In this document: in pieces, positions 1 through 7,794 of the stretch
How positions within the stretch are numbered: the stretch's first letter is position 1
Layout of the letters: every line of letters starts with the position of its first letter
DNA from: Flammeovirgaceae bacterium
Lineage (GTDB): Bacteria; Bacteroidota; Bacteroidia; Cytophagales; Cyclobacteriaceae
Assembly: GCA_003229495.1 (NCBI GenBank)
Contig: QIEB01000065.1
Span: 1-14,899 of the forward strand
Length of the DNA stretch: 14,899 nt
Reading direction: 5' to 3'
The notes under the pieces: generated by a model
The model's input: only the letters and a program-made list of their open reading frames with translations
What the model was told of the DNA's origin: nothing
The model's database searches: none
Position numbers and translations under genes: made by a program

Positions 1-1272
1 TCCAGGATGATTAGTGCCTGCACTCTTGGGCTTTGGTTCGAAACTGGTCCTTTGCTCTAGCCGATAACTGGCCATTGGTTGGTAAAGATGAACCTCGCTT
101 TCGGCTATGTCTTGGTTTAACTGATGTAATGGTGTTAAATCATCAATAATCCAAAAAGCTCGTCCCTGAGTAGCTGCAATTAAATTATCATTCTTTATGG
201 CTAAATCGGTAATTGGTACTATGGGAAGATTCAGTTGGAATGGTTTCCAGCTGCCTCCATCGTCAAAACTAATATACATCCCGCTTTCAGTCCCTGCATA
301 GAGAAGCCCTTGTCGGTTGGGGTCAGCTCTGACTATCCTGGTAAAATGATCGATTTCAATACCGTTGGTTATTTGGGACCAGGTGGCGCCATAGTCCTCT
401 GTTTTGAAAAGGTAAGGTTTAAAGTCTCCCATTTTGTACGAAGTGGCCGCCACATAGGCTCCTCCTTTGATGAATGGACTGGGATCGATACTGTTAATCA
501 TGGTCCATTCTGGTAAACCAACCGGAGTTACATTTTGCCAATTATCACCTCCATTTCTGGAGACATGAATAAGTCCGTCATCCGAACCAACCCAAATCAA
601 GTCCTCCTCATAAGGAGACTCAAGGGCAGCGAAAATTGTACAATAGTATTCTACTGCAGTATTGTCCTTGGTAATTGGGCCGCCTGAGGGTCCCAATTTT
701 GTTGGATCATTACGGGTCAGATCGGGACTGATCAACTTCCAGGACTGTCCCTGGTTGTAGCTAACGTGTAGATGATTGGAGGCTGTGTATAGCTTTTTGG
801 GATTATGCGGAGAAAAGAATATGGGAAAATTCCATTGAAACCGATATTTCATTCCTTCTGCACCGTGTCCCATAGGATTATCGGGCCATACGTTGACAAC
901 TCTCCTTTGATTATTTCCATGATTTACTCTTGACAGGAATCCACCATAACTGCCTCCATAAACAATGTCATGGTTGATTGGATCTACAGCGATATGCGCG
1001 CTTTCACCACCAGCAGTCGGTTCCCAATCCCTTTCCGTAAGCGCTCTGTCTTCAGTTCTATGGGCTATCCGAACGGTAGAGTTATCTTGCTGAGCCCCGT
1101 ATATTTTGTATGGAAAGCTGTTGTCCGTGGTTACCCGGTAAAATTGTGCTGTAGGTTGATTATAATAGGTAGTCCAGTTTTCTCCGCCGTCAAATGAAAC
1201 CTGAGCACCGCCATCATCTCCTACCACCATTCTATCTGGGTCCTCTGGCGCAATCCAGAGATCATGATGGTC
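1..1272 (-). CDS. Secreted Asp-box (sortilin/VPS10-like) beta-propeller protein, C-terminal part, frameshifted and cut by window edge
   Basis: Reading the minus strand from the DHHDLW motif at 1272 to base 1 gives one uninterrupted frame of about 424 codons with no stop. It continues the protein encoded at 1262-2341 in a different frame. Asp-box motifs characteristic of BNR/sortilin propellers recur: VSFDGGENW, VSYNQGQSW, VSRNGGDNW, KTEDYGATW and ISFDDGGSW. A QQDNSTV motif and a GRAFWIIDD motif, common in this family of exported proteins, are also present. The C-terminus, which could carry a sorting domain, lies beyond the window. Whether the intact protein is an enzyme or a binding/scaffold propeller cannot be told from sequence; annotations such as 'glycosyl hydrolase' for this family are weakly grounded. 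The segment has no convincing start of its own, so it is either the dead half of a pseudogene or the second half of an intact gene with a sequencing error. Confidence 0.85.
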
Positions 1273-2341
1273 GCGGGGTTTCATATTCGGTAAAAGTTTT
1301 ACCCCCATCTTTCGATTTATGGAACCGTACATTAAGCACGTACATAACGTCCTCATCAACCGGATCGGCATAAATACGCGTGTAATACCAGGCCCTTTGT
1401 CTCAGGCTCCGCTGATCGTTTATCTTGGTCCAGTTTTCCCCGCCATCTTCAGATCGAAACAGTCCGCCCTCTTCAGCCTCAACCAAGGCCCATACCCGCT
1501 GTGAGTTGGCCGGTGAAACAGCGATCCCAATAATTCCCAAAATACCTTGTGGAAGTCCCTTCTTTGCTGATAATGAGTTCCAGGTCTCTCCACCATCGAT
1601 ACTCTTCCATAATCCTGATCCTTGTCCTCCGCTGCTAAGACTATATGGGGTTCGCCTCACCCTCCAGGTACTGGCATAAAGAATCCGAGGATTATTAGCA
1701 TCCAGGATCAAATCAACTGCTCCTACTTCATTATTCACAAATAAAACCCGTTTCCAGGTGGCCCCCCCATCCTGGCTGCGGTAAACCCCTCGGGTATCGT
1801 TAGCTGCAAACAGATTTCCCATCACCGCCGCATAGACCAGGTCAGGATTCTTCGGATGAATACGTACTCTGGAGATATGACGGGAGTCTTTTAGACCCAC
1901 CTGGCTCCAGGTTTGTCCGGCGTCAGTAGATTTCCACATTCCATAGCCGAAGGATACATTTCCCCTAACGGTTTTTTCGCCTCCGCCTACATAGATCACA
2001 TTGTGATCATATTCGCTGACTGCCACTGCCCCAACAGATCCTCCGAAATACCCGTCCGAGATATTCTCCCAACTATTTCCCCCGTTCTTGGTGCGCCAAA
2101 CACCTCCACCGGCACTGCCGAAATAGTACAGATTTGGTTTTCCTGGTACTCCTGTTACTGCTGCAGACCGGCCGCCGCGATACGGTCCAATGCTTCTCCA
2201 CTCCAGAGCTTTGTACAGTGATTCGTCAAAACCGAGGTTAGCGTTTTGGTTTTTCTTCTTCTGGGCCTGTCCCTCATGAAAAAGCAGTATCAATATCAGG
2301 ATCGAAACAATTTGAAAGGTACTCTTAAGGAGGTTAATCAT
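1262..2341 (-). CDS. Secreted Asp-box (sortilin/VPS10-like) beta-propeller protein, N-terminal part ending at a frameshift
   Basis: This frame encodes 359 residues. It starts with a signal peptide (residues 1-26: a Lys at position 6, a long Ile/Leu core, then GQA before QKKK). A WRSIGPYRGGRS motif typical of the family N-terminus follows, then Asp boxes RTKNGGNSW, KSTDAGQTW, RSQDGGATW, KSIDGGETW, RSEDGGENW and KSKDGGKTF, so it should fold as propeller blades outside the cytoplasm. The frame ends at a TGA at 1262-1264, just where homologous sequence continues in another frame (DHHDLW at 1272). The start at 2341 was chosen because the signal peptide begins there. The frame stays open upstream to an ATG at 2542, but only through a low-complexity tandem array, and that would bury the signal peptide. 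No Shine-Dalgarno site is seen, as usual in Bacteroidota. Confidence 0.85.
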   Translation of the reverse strand: MINLLKSTFQIVSILILILLFHEGQAQKKKNQNANLGFDESLYKALEWRSIGPYRGGRSAAVTGVPGKPNLYYFGSAGGGVWRTKNGGNSWENISDGYFGGSVGAVAVSEYDHNVIYVGGGEKTVRGNVSFGYGMWKSTDAGQTWSQVGLKDSRHISRVRIHPKNPDLVYAAVMGNLFAANDTRGVYRSQDGGATWKRVLFVNNEVGAVDLILDANNPRILYASTWRVRRTPYSLSSGGQGSGLWKSIDGGETWNSLSAKKGLPQGILGIIGIAVSPANSQRVWALVEAEEGGLFRSEDGGENWTKINDQRSLRQRAWYYTRIYADPVDEDVMYVLNVRFHKSKDGGKTFTEYETPRPS

Positions 2342-2365
2342 AGCGTAGTGGCTTTTGATGTCCCG

Positions 2366-2395
2366 CAAAATAGTGATTAGCTTATCATATTGCAA
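2366..2395 (-). promoter_or_regulatory. Putative Bacteroidota-type promoter of the Asp-box protein gene
   Basis: On the minus strand TTG (2395-2393) is followed after 20 nt by TATTTTG (2372-2366), close to the Bacteroidota consensus TTG-N19/20-TAnnTTTG but one base short in the -7 box. It ends 24 nt before the ATG at 2341. The -33 element touches the last unit of the G-rich tandem array, so that array occupies the position of an upstream promoter region. Confidence 0.4.
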
Positions 2396-2510
2396 TGGGC
2401 ATGGGACATGGGGCATGGGGCAGAGGGCTTGGGGCATGGGGCATGGGGCAGAGGCATGGGGCATGGGGCTTGGGGCTTGGGGCATGGGGCAGAGGCATGG
2501 GGCATGGGGC
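2395..2510. repeat. G-rich 7-nt tandem array (ATGGGGC), 17 units
   Basis: Seventeen units of 6-7 nt run without interruption. There are three spellings on the plus strand: ATGGGGC (the majority, with two shortened or changed forms at the left end), AGAGGC/AGAGGGC (three copies) and TTGGGGC (three copies). Runs of four G separated by three bases recur, giving strong G-quadruplex potential on the plus strand, which is the template strand for the flanking minus-strand genes. No frame contains a stop, which explains spurious Pro/Met/His/Cys-rich or Gly/Trp/Met-rich open frames here. Together with the 8-nt array it fills most of the 315-nt gap between the cystathionine enzyme gene and the Asp-box protein gene. 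Confidence 0.95.
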
Positions 2511-2519
2511 CCGGTCCCG

Positions 2520-2538
2520 TCCCGGAATGAATCCGGGA
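2520..2538. other. Short perfect hairpin between the two tandem arrays
   Basis: TCCCGG and CCGGGA flank a 7-nt loop (AATGAAT). It sits in the 63-nt spacer (2511-2573) separating the 7-nt and 8-nt arrays. There is no adjacent T-run on either strand, so a standard intrinsic terminator is not supported. Nothing else recognisable lies in this spacer. Confidence 0.4.
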
Positions 2539-2573
2539 TCATTCGGGGATAGTTCCTCGTCCGGAGGCACGTT

Positions 2574-2669
2574 ACTCAAATGTTCAATTGCTCAAATGCT
2601 CACATGCTCACGTGCTCAAATGTTCAATTGCTCGAATGCTCTACTGTTCTACTGTTCTACCGTTCCCTA
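2574..2669. repeat. 8-nt tandem array (GYTCAAAT-like), 12 units, overlapping a stop codon
   Basis: Twelve consecutive 8-nt units run in strict register without indels. Plus-strand spellings include ACTCAAAT, GTTCAATT, GCTCAAAT, GCTCACAT, GCTCACGT, GCTCGAAT, GCTCTACT, GTTCTACT and GTTCTACC, with a degenerate last unit, GTTCCCTA. The TC at positions 3-4 is invariant and position 2 is a pyrimidine. Units 1-3 and 6-8 nearly match, suggesting a larger duplication. The TAG of the cystathionine enzyme gene (2657-2659) and its last codons are built from the final units, so the array has grown into, or was seeded from, the gene's 3' end. Confidence 0.9.
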
Positions 2670-3802
2670 AGTGCCTGATTCAGATCATCAATCAAATCCT
2701 CTTTATCTTCGATCCCCACACTAAGCCGGATCAATGAATCCAAAAGTCCTGATTTTATCCTTTCTTCACGGGGAATGCTGGCATGGGTCATAGTAGCGGG
2801 ATGGCCGCACAATGACTCTACACCTCCCAGGGATTCTGCCAATTGGAAATATTTAAACTTCTGCATCAATTTCTTGGTCTCTTCTACATCATCGCCTTTC
2901 AAAGTGAATGAGATCATGCCCCCAAAAGCATCCATCTGCTGCTTGGCAATTTCGTGATTCGGATGATCTTCAAAACCAGGCCAATACACCTTATCCACCC
3001 GTTGATGCTCTCGCAATGCGCAGGCCACTGCAGCGGCATTTTCAGAATGTCGCTGCATTCGTAAGTGCAGCGTTTTAATGCCTCTCAGGGCTAAAAAACA
3101 ATCCTGAGGACCCGATATTGCCCCGGAAGCATTTTGTATAAATTCCAACTCCTGCGCCCAGTTATCGTCATCTAACACCAAGGCTCCCATAATCACATCC
3201 GAATGACCTCCAAGGTACTTAGTCACTGAATGCATTGCCAAGTCGGCTCCAAGATCCAGGGGACGTTGTAGATAAGGGGTAGCAAAGGTATTATCTACCA
3301 CTACCTTGATGTTTCTTTTTTTTGCCAGCTTTACCACCGCCCTGATATCTATAATGTGCATCATGGGATTGGTAGGCGTTTCTACCCAAATCAATTTGGT
3401 ATTTTCATTTATATACTGCTCCAGGAGACCGGCATCGGTCATGGTGATAAAGGTGAATTTCAGCCCGTACTGCATGAAGATTTTGGTGAAAATACGGTAA
3501 GTGCCACCATACAGATCATTGGTGCTCAACACCTCATCACCCGGGCTCAGTGTTTTGAGAACAGCATCGGTGGCAGCTAATCCGGAAGCAAAACACAAAC
3601 CATATTTCCCGTTTTCCAAAGCCGCCAGGTTCTTTTGGAGCGCATCCCTGGTAGGGTTTTGGGAACGGCTGTATTCGTAGCCTTTGTGCTCTCCCGGAGC
3701 TTGTTGTACATAGGTGGTGGTTTGATATATAGGAGTCATTATGGCTCCGGTGGTAGGGTCTGGCGTGATCCCCGCATGAATAGTTTTGGTTGCAAATTTC
3801 AT
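2657..3802 (-). CDS. Cystathionine gamma-synthase/gamma-lyase family PLP enzyme
   Basis: A 381-residue enzyme of the Cys/Met metabolism PLP-dependent family, the usual length, acting in the cytoplasm in transsulfuration (cystathionine formation from an activated homoserine, or cystathionine cleavage). The family signature MHSVTKYLGGHSDV carries the PLP-binding Lys at residue 195. A YSR motif (about 44-46) and SGLAAT belong to cofactor phosphate binding, and WVETPTNP and DNTFATP are the usual cofactor-contacting segments. Near the C-terminus ESLCGHPATMTHAS precedes the conserved RLSVGIED. At the position where human gamma-lyase has Glu (LAELP) this protein has Gly-His, so synthase and lyase cannot be separated safely and no gene symbol is given. 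The start at 3802 (MKFATKTIHAG) fits family N-termini better than an in-frame ATG 14 codons upstream. The stop lies inside the 8-nt tandem array. Confidence 0.93.
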   Translation of the reverse strand: MKFATKTIHAGITPDPTTGAIMTPIYQTTTYVQQAPGEHKGYEYSRSQNPTRDALQKNLAALENGKYGLCFASGLAATDAVLKTLSPGDEVLSTNDLYGGTYRIFTKIFMQYGLKFTFITMTDAGLLEQYINENTKLIWVETPTNPMMHIIDIRAVVKLAKKRNIKVVVDNTFATPYLQRPLDLGADLAMHSVTKYLGGHSDVIMGALVLDDDNWAQELEFIQNASGAISGPQDCFLALRGIKTLHLRMQRHSENAAAVACALREHQRVDKVYWPGFEDHPNHEIAKQQMDAFGGMISFTLKGDDVEETKKLMQKFKYFQLAESLGGVESLCGHPATMTHASIPREERIKSGLLDSLIRLSVGIEDKEDLIDDLNQALRER

Positions 3803-3812
3803 AAGTCTTGTT

Positions 3813-4127
3813 TTAGTTCTTCGATTGAGATTTAAAGTAGCCATCTATTCCATCACTACTGATCCAATCCCCGGTTTGGAATGGCCTGTCCAGAAAAATC
3901 ATCACTGACCCGAAAATCAGGAATAAGCATATACCCAAGTACTGCCATACTTTAAGTCTCCCATACTGTCTGGCTGCAAATTTGCCAAATGGGTGTAAGA
4001 CTGTTTGATATGGTGAACCAAGGTTATAGGTTACTGTATCCTGGGCCTTGGTGGTAAAGGCAATCAACCAGGCCACCAGAAAAGGTATAAAGGACCTAAA
4101 AAGAAAGGAGGGCATATTGACTTTCAT
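3813..4127 (-). pseudogene. Remnant of a MscS-type mechanosensitive channel gene with internal deletions
   Basis: An open frame of 104 codons starts with a signal-peptide-like segment (hydrophobic core, then TKAQD at about 26-30), then LGSPYQTVL (36-44), then HPFGKFAARQYGRLKVWQYL (45-64), then FGSVMIFLDRPFQTGDWI (72-89) and GIDG (93-96). The third block is a strong match to the conserved stretch between the pore helix and beta domain of MscS proteins. The first two resemble the periplasmic N-terminus and pre-membrane region of long Bacteroidota MscS-family proteins. The residues that should lie between these blocks, including the transmembrane helices and the pore helix, are missing, as is everything after GIDG. 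Full proteins of this kind are several times longer. The frame begins 32 nt inside the 3' end of the upstream gene. A short expressed membrane peptide remains possible, but I read it as gene decay. Confidence 0.65.
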
Positions 4128-6843
4128 AAACGCTATAAATATGGTGTTGATTTTGGTTTTCATAATACAACAAGGCAATTTCACCCGAGCTTTCAATAGG
4201 TGATGAATTAACCAGAATACCATCCTGACGGTAGAAATAAGTAAACTGCTGAACAGGATCAGTCACTGCAAAAATACTATGATCGTTTCCAAGCAGATAG
4301 TACTGAACCACTAAATTTGCCGAACTAAGGTAGTCTTTCTCCAATATTACTTCACCTTTACTATTAAGTATTCCCAGCCGATTAGCATTTTGTCGCATAA
4401 TCACGTAATGCCTTTTTGAAGGATCTACGCAAAGTTGGTATTGGGTGTCTCTGCTGGGTTTTACCAGTTGCTGCTTTCCCTGAACTATACCATTCAGATT
4501 AAATTTTATTATCAGACCCTGGGTAGTGATGGCTGTAAATTGGGTTTTGGTAAAATCTGCTCCCTCCTCGATAAATAATGGTCCCCGGATTGGGCCTTTC
4601 AAGTCTAGTGGAAATCCCGGATAGGGACTGCCTCGTCTATTCAATATATAAATTATTCCATTTTCCTGAATAGCAATGATGCAATCTTTACCTCTGATCC
4701 TTAGGTGCTGTGGAGCATATAGCAACTGATCCTGCAAGATCTTGGGGTTCCAGCCTTCTAAAAGCTTGCCCTCTTTATCGAACATATATATTTGCCCGTT
4801 TTCATCACTGGCAATAAATCGGTAACTCTTACTATTATCGTAGTCAATTGCCCGGACATTACGCAATCTGGTTTTGGTAGGTACTGTAATAGGGTAACCA
4901 TCAATAGGGTGGCCATTTCTGTCAATAATATGAATCTCCCGCTCGGTCGCCAGCAGGTACTGCAATTTATTATTTGAATAATAGTCAATCTGACTTACTT
5001 CACCACTAATGGAACCAGCAAGGGAATCCTGCCATAACTTACGCCCCTGACTGCTGATCAAATAGAGGTATTTCAAACTGTCCTGAACAAGCACCTCGCT
5101 CCCGCCATTGTTGTGATTTTTGACTACGAATGGTTTTGAGGTGATCGGGGATGCAGTATGTACCTGCTGTATATTTTGAAATCTAGCGGTTTTTCCTCTG
5201 TTGCGGTCCTGTTTACTGTATGTTAACACCCCGCTGGTATAGAATTTGTCTCCTATGTCACTAAATTGCAAGGCCAATAACTCGAATTTTTTCAAGGTCC
5301 TTCCATGAAGGTCCAGGAACGTTTTCCACCGTGGCGAAAGATTTTGATCCAAGATATTCCATACTTTTACCAAATTCACATAATAACTTAAATTGGCCTC
5401 TTGTAAGGAGTTCTCAATGAATTGACTCTTGACAATAGATTTTCCCCAGGTCTCCTCCTCTTCAATCGCATTAATCAACCCTTTCAACCCTGCGATGCTG
5501 CTGGAAAGCACCACATAATCGTCCAAGGGCATGAAAAAGCATTGCTTAAAGCCTCCAAATAGCTTGCCCCATAGTTTGGAGGGAAATTCCTCAACCTCGA
5601 TTTGACGTATTTCATTTCCTGCGTATGACTCTATGTATAAGCTGTCTCCAGTTGACAGTGCAGACTTTTCTGAAAGGGAATTGAGTTGGAACAACCCCTC
5701 GTTAAAGTCCGAGAAATGCAGATATACTAACTTATCTGGCTTTTCATCGTCTATGGTACCGATAACCGCCAGTCCCAATTCCTGATCCTGTGTTGAAATT
5801 AATTTTGACGGATTCCAGTCAAATTGTTCACTTAATCGCGACCAGGCCTGCAACTGTTGCCGGTCGTGTTCGTTCCAATAAGACCGAAGCCTTTGATGCC
5901 AGAAAACAGGGTCATGAAAAGTAAAATGATAAAGAACAGCTACTTCATTGGAAAGCAGCGATTCAAATCCCAGGGGTTTTCCCTGGGTCCCCTCCAGGCA
6001 AGAAAGATAGGGGCTGAGTTTGTCAGCTATGCTAAACCCATTGAATAATATCTGGTCATTGGTGACTTTAATATCTAAGAAGGTAGAGGTTGCCAGGTGA
6101 CCCAGAGGGGAGAGCTCCGGTGACATATGTTCCTCTGTGAAAGCAGATAATAATTGCGGTATCTTCTGATTGTTGATGTAGATATTACCCTGATCGTTAT
6201 CCAGCTTTGCCAGCTCGAACAGTTTAGGATTTGCCAAAGCGAAGCTATTCTTGGTTTGCCCTGATAAATTGCGTATCACATCTTCTACCAGAAAAGGAGT
6301 AAAACTCCCAACAAAGTAGTTTTTATGTATTAAGTAACTGAAAACTTCTTCGTATTCCTGGTTGACCGCTTCGTGTATAACTATATCCTGATAGGTCCTG
6401 GTCTGGAATCTGAAGTCATCTCTGGTCTTGTATTGAGCCACCAGGGTATTGATCAAATCATAATCTGAGTAATCGTCTAGCGAGATGAAAAACAAAAAAC
6501 CCAGCGCTTCCTGCGAAATTCTATGTATTGAAAATACCAAGGGTTTTGCTTGCAGCAGTTTATGTAATTTTCCTTCACTACCAGAAAGGCTATCCAGAAG
6601 TTCTACTTTTTTGCCGATATTGGCATAGTAGGGGATTTGTTGGAGGTTAGTCCAAACTGACTTGCTCTGAATCTCATTCCAATTCTCCACGGTATTGGTA
6701 CTTTCATAGACTAAAATTGCTGATTCTGGCACCAGGTCCCATACATTGAGCCGTTGATCAGAATACCAATATTTGTAGAAGAAAAAACCCCCAACACCCA
6801 ACGCCAAAACCAGGCAAATAAGAAAAATATGTAAGCCCTTCAA
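4096..6843 (-). CDS. Large membrane-anchored protein, DUF3352-like N-terminus plus propeller-like C-terminal half
   Basis: A 915-residue protein of unknown function. Residues 5-23 form one hydrophobic membrane anchor after MKGL, without a lipobox, so the bulk should lie on the outer face of the inner membrane. The motif WDLVPESAILVYES (about 35-48) resembles the start of DUF3352-type proteins. From about residue 590 short blade-like repeats appear: LYLISSQGRKLW, IHIIDRNGHPIDGYP, IYMFDKEGKLLEGW, IYILNRRGSPYPGFP and LGILNSKGEVI, the 'DRNGxxxxGxP' pattern of PQQ-like/quinoprotein-type propellers. I see no catalytic motif. It is followed by the MscS remnant, whose start it overlaps by 32 nt. Together these suggest an old two-gene unit, but no shared role is shown. 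The coding frame is intact and long, so expression is likely. The domain names are from memory and need a profile search. Confidence 0.8.
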   Translation of the reverse strand: MKGLHIFLICLVLALGVGGFFFYKYWYSDQRLNVWDLVPESAILVYESTNTVENWNEIQSKSVWTNLQQIPYYANIGKKVELLDSLSGSEGKLHKLLQAKPLVFSIHRISQEALGFLFFISLDDYSDYDLINTLVAQYKTRDDFRFQTRTYQDIVIHEAVNQEYEEVFSYLIHKNYFVGSFTPFLVEDVIRNLSGQTKNSFALANPKLFELAKLDNDQGNIYINNQKIPQLLSAFTEEHMSPELSPLGHLATSTFLDIKVTNDQILFNGFSIADKLSPYLSCLEGTQGKPLGFESLLSNEVAVLYHFTFHDPVFWHQRLRSYWNEHDRQQLQAWSRLSEQFDWNPSKLISTQDQELGLAVIGTIDDEKPDKLVYLHFSDFNEGLFQLNSLSEKSALSTGDSLYIESYAGNEIRQIEVEEFPSKLWGKLFGGFKQCFFMPLDDYVVLSSSIAGLKGLINAIEEEETWGKSIVKSQFIENSLQEANLSYYVNLVKVWNILDQNLSPRWKTFLDLHGRTLKKFELLALQFSDIGDKFYTSGVLTYSKQDRNRGKTARFQNIQQVHTASPITSKPFVVKNHNNGGSEVLVQDSLKYLYLISSQGRKLWQDSLAGSISGEVSQIDYYSNNKLQYLLATEREIHIIDRNGHPIDGYPITVPTKTRLRNVRAIDYDNSKSYRFIASDENGQIYMFDKEGKLLEGWNPKILQDQLLYAPQHLRIRGKDCIIAIQENGIIYILNRRGSPYPGFPLDLKGPIRGPLFIEEGADFTKTQFTAITTQGLIIKFNLNGIVQGKQQLVKPSRDTQYQLCVDPSKRHYVIMRQNANRLGILNSKGEVILEKDYLSSANLVVQYYLLGNDHSIFAVTDPVQQFTYFYRQDGILVNSSPIESSGEIALLYYENQNQHHIYSVYESQYALLSF

Positions 6844-6871
6844 GATGTGTTTTAAAATTCAGATATGGATT

Positions 6872-6879
6872 CAAATTTA
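6872..6879 (-). promoter_or_regulatory. Possible -7 box for the DUF3352-like gene
   Basis: TAAATTTG on the minus strand matches the Bacteroidota -7 consensus TAnnTTTG exactly and lies 28 nt before the ATG at 6843. No TTG is found about 20 nt upstream, so the site rests on the -7 box alone. The 120-nt divergent gap (6844-6963) also serves the hydrolase gene, for which I see no convincing promoter. Confidence 0.3.
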
Positions 6880-6963
6880 GAATAAGCAGATCATTTTTTT
6901 TAGATTACCTCCAAATTTGTGCAAAAAGCCTAATTTCGCCAAAAAACAAAAATCCCACCCATA

Positions 6964-7794
6964 TTGTCTGGTACAGAATTTAACTTAATTGCTGAAGATG
7001 GTAATCCATTAGTTGGTTTGTGTTGGGTCCCGGCAGAGCCAAGGGCGGTGGTTTGTTTGATTCATGGTTTGGGAGAACACATTGGGCGGTATGACCATGT
7101 TGCCAGGCATTTGAACGGTTCGGAAATCGCTGTATATGGAATCGATCAAAGGGGACATGGCCGCAACCCGGGCAAAAAAGGTCATGCCAGCTGCCGGTGT
7201 TTATGGGATGACGTTGAATCTGTTATGAAAGAAGCCCGACTGCGACATCTTGACTTGCCAATGTTTTTGTATGGGCATAGCTGGGGTGGCAACATAATGA
7301 TTAACTACCTTTTAAGGAGAAATTCCAGTGAAGTCAAGGGCGCGGTACTTAGTTCTCCCTGGTTGCAACTCAGTTTTGAACCAACCAGCTGGCAGCTTAC
7401 ATTGGGCCGGTGGATATCAAAGATCTATCCGGGTTTCATTCAGGCAAATGGATTACTTCCGGAATACCTGTCCAGGGATGCTTCCGTGGGTGAAGCGTAT
7501 CTAAATGATCCTCTTGTCCACGATAAAATCTCTGCTGGTTTGTTTACAGAAGCCTTCTCAAACGGACAATACGCTCTGGACCATGCGGAAAAGCTTTCGA
7601 TACCTGTTCTGATAATGCATGGTACCGATGACAGTATTACCTCTGCCTCAGCAAGTGAAGCATTTTCAAAATCCGCCGCCGGATATTCCACACTGAAACT
7701 ATGGACCGGGATGAGACATGAAACCCATAACGAATTAGGAAAAGAAGAAGTACTGGATTATATCACTCAATGGATTCTTGCCAAATCCATCTAA
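6964..7794 (+). CDS. Alpha/beta hydrolase, monoacylglycerol lipase-like
   Basis: A 276-residue serine hydrolase of the Hydrolase_4/monoacylglycerol lipase group, probably cytoplasmic since no signal peptide is seen. The oxyanion motif is HGLGEH (34-39), the family DQRGHGRNPG block lies at 61-70, the nucleophile elbow GHSWGG at 104-109 carries Ser106, the acid is probably Asp223 in HGTDDSIT, and the base is probably His252 in GMRHETHNE. The likely substrates are acylglycerols or related esters, but substrate is not readable from sequence. The start is TTG: an in-frame TAA lies at 6931 and no ATG or GTG occurs between it and the conserved N-terminal FNLIAEDG. The gene converges on mdh, its TAA (7792-7794) overlapping the mdh TAG on the other strand, so there is no room for a terminator between them. 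Confidence 0.88.
   Translation: MSGTEFNLIAEDGNPLVGLCWVPAEPRAVVCLIHGLGEHIGRYDHVARHLNGSEIAVYGIDQRGHGRNPGKKGHASCRCLWDDVESVMKEARLRHLDLPMFLYGHSWGGNIMINYLLRRNSSEVKGAVLSSPWLQLSFEPTSWQLTLGRWISKIYPGFIQANGLLPEYLSRDASVGEAYLNDPLVHDKISAGLFTEAFSNGQYALDHAEKLSIPVLIMHGTDDSITSASASEAFSKSAAGYSTLKLWTGMRHETHNELGKEEVLDYITQWILAKSI

Noticed and set aside
1255..1280. Programmed ribosomal frameshifting in the Asp-box protein gene.
   Set aside because: No slippery heptamer or homopolymer is seen at the switch, and family spacing suggests lost bases rather than a recoding site.
2520..2538. Hairpin as an intrinsic terminator for the cystathionine enzyme gene.
   Set aside because: No T-run follows on either strand and it lies about 120 nt past the stop codon, beyond the 8-nt array.
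2395..2669. Tandem arrays read as a CRISPR.
   Set aside because: Units of 7-8 nt follow each other directly with no spacers, and no cas genes are nearby.
2385..2670. Several overlapping open frames across the G-rich array, including Pro/Met/His/Cys-rich and Gly/Trp/Met-rich peptides, and a start at 2542 for the Asp-box protein.
   Set aside because: The 7-nt units contain no stop in any frame, so open frames are automatic. The signal peptide of the Asp-box protein begins at 2341.
3813..4223. A longer 136-codon version of the MscS remnant starting at 4223.
   Set aside because: The extra 32 codons lie inside the upstream gene's 3' end, and the signal-peptide-like start fits 4127 or 4115 better.
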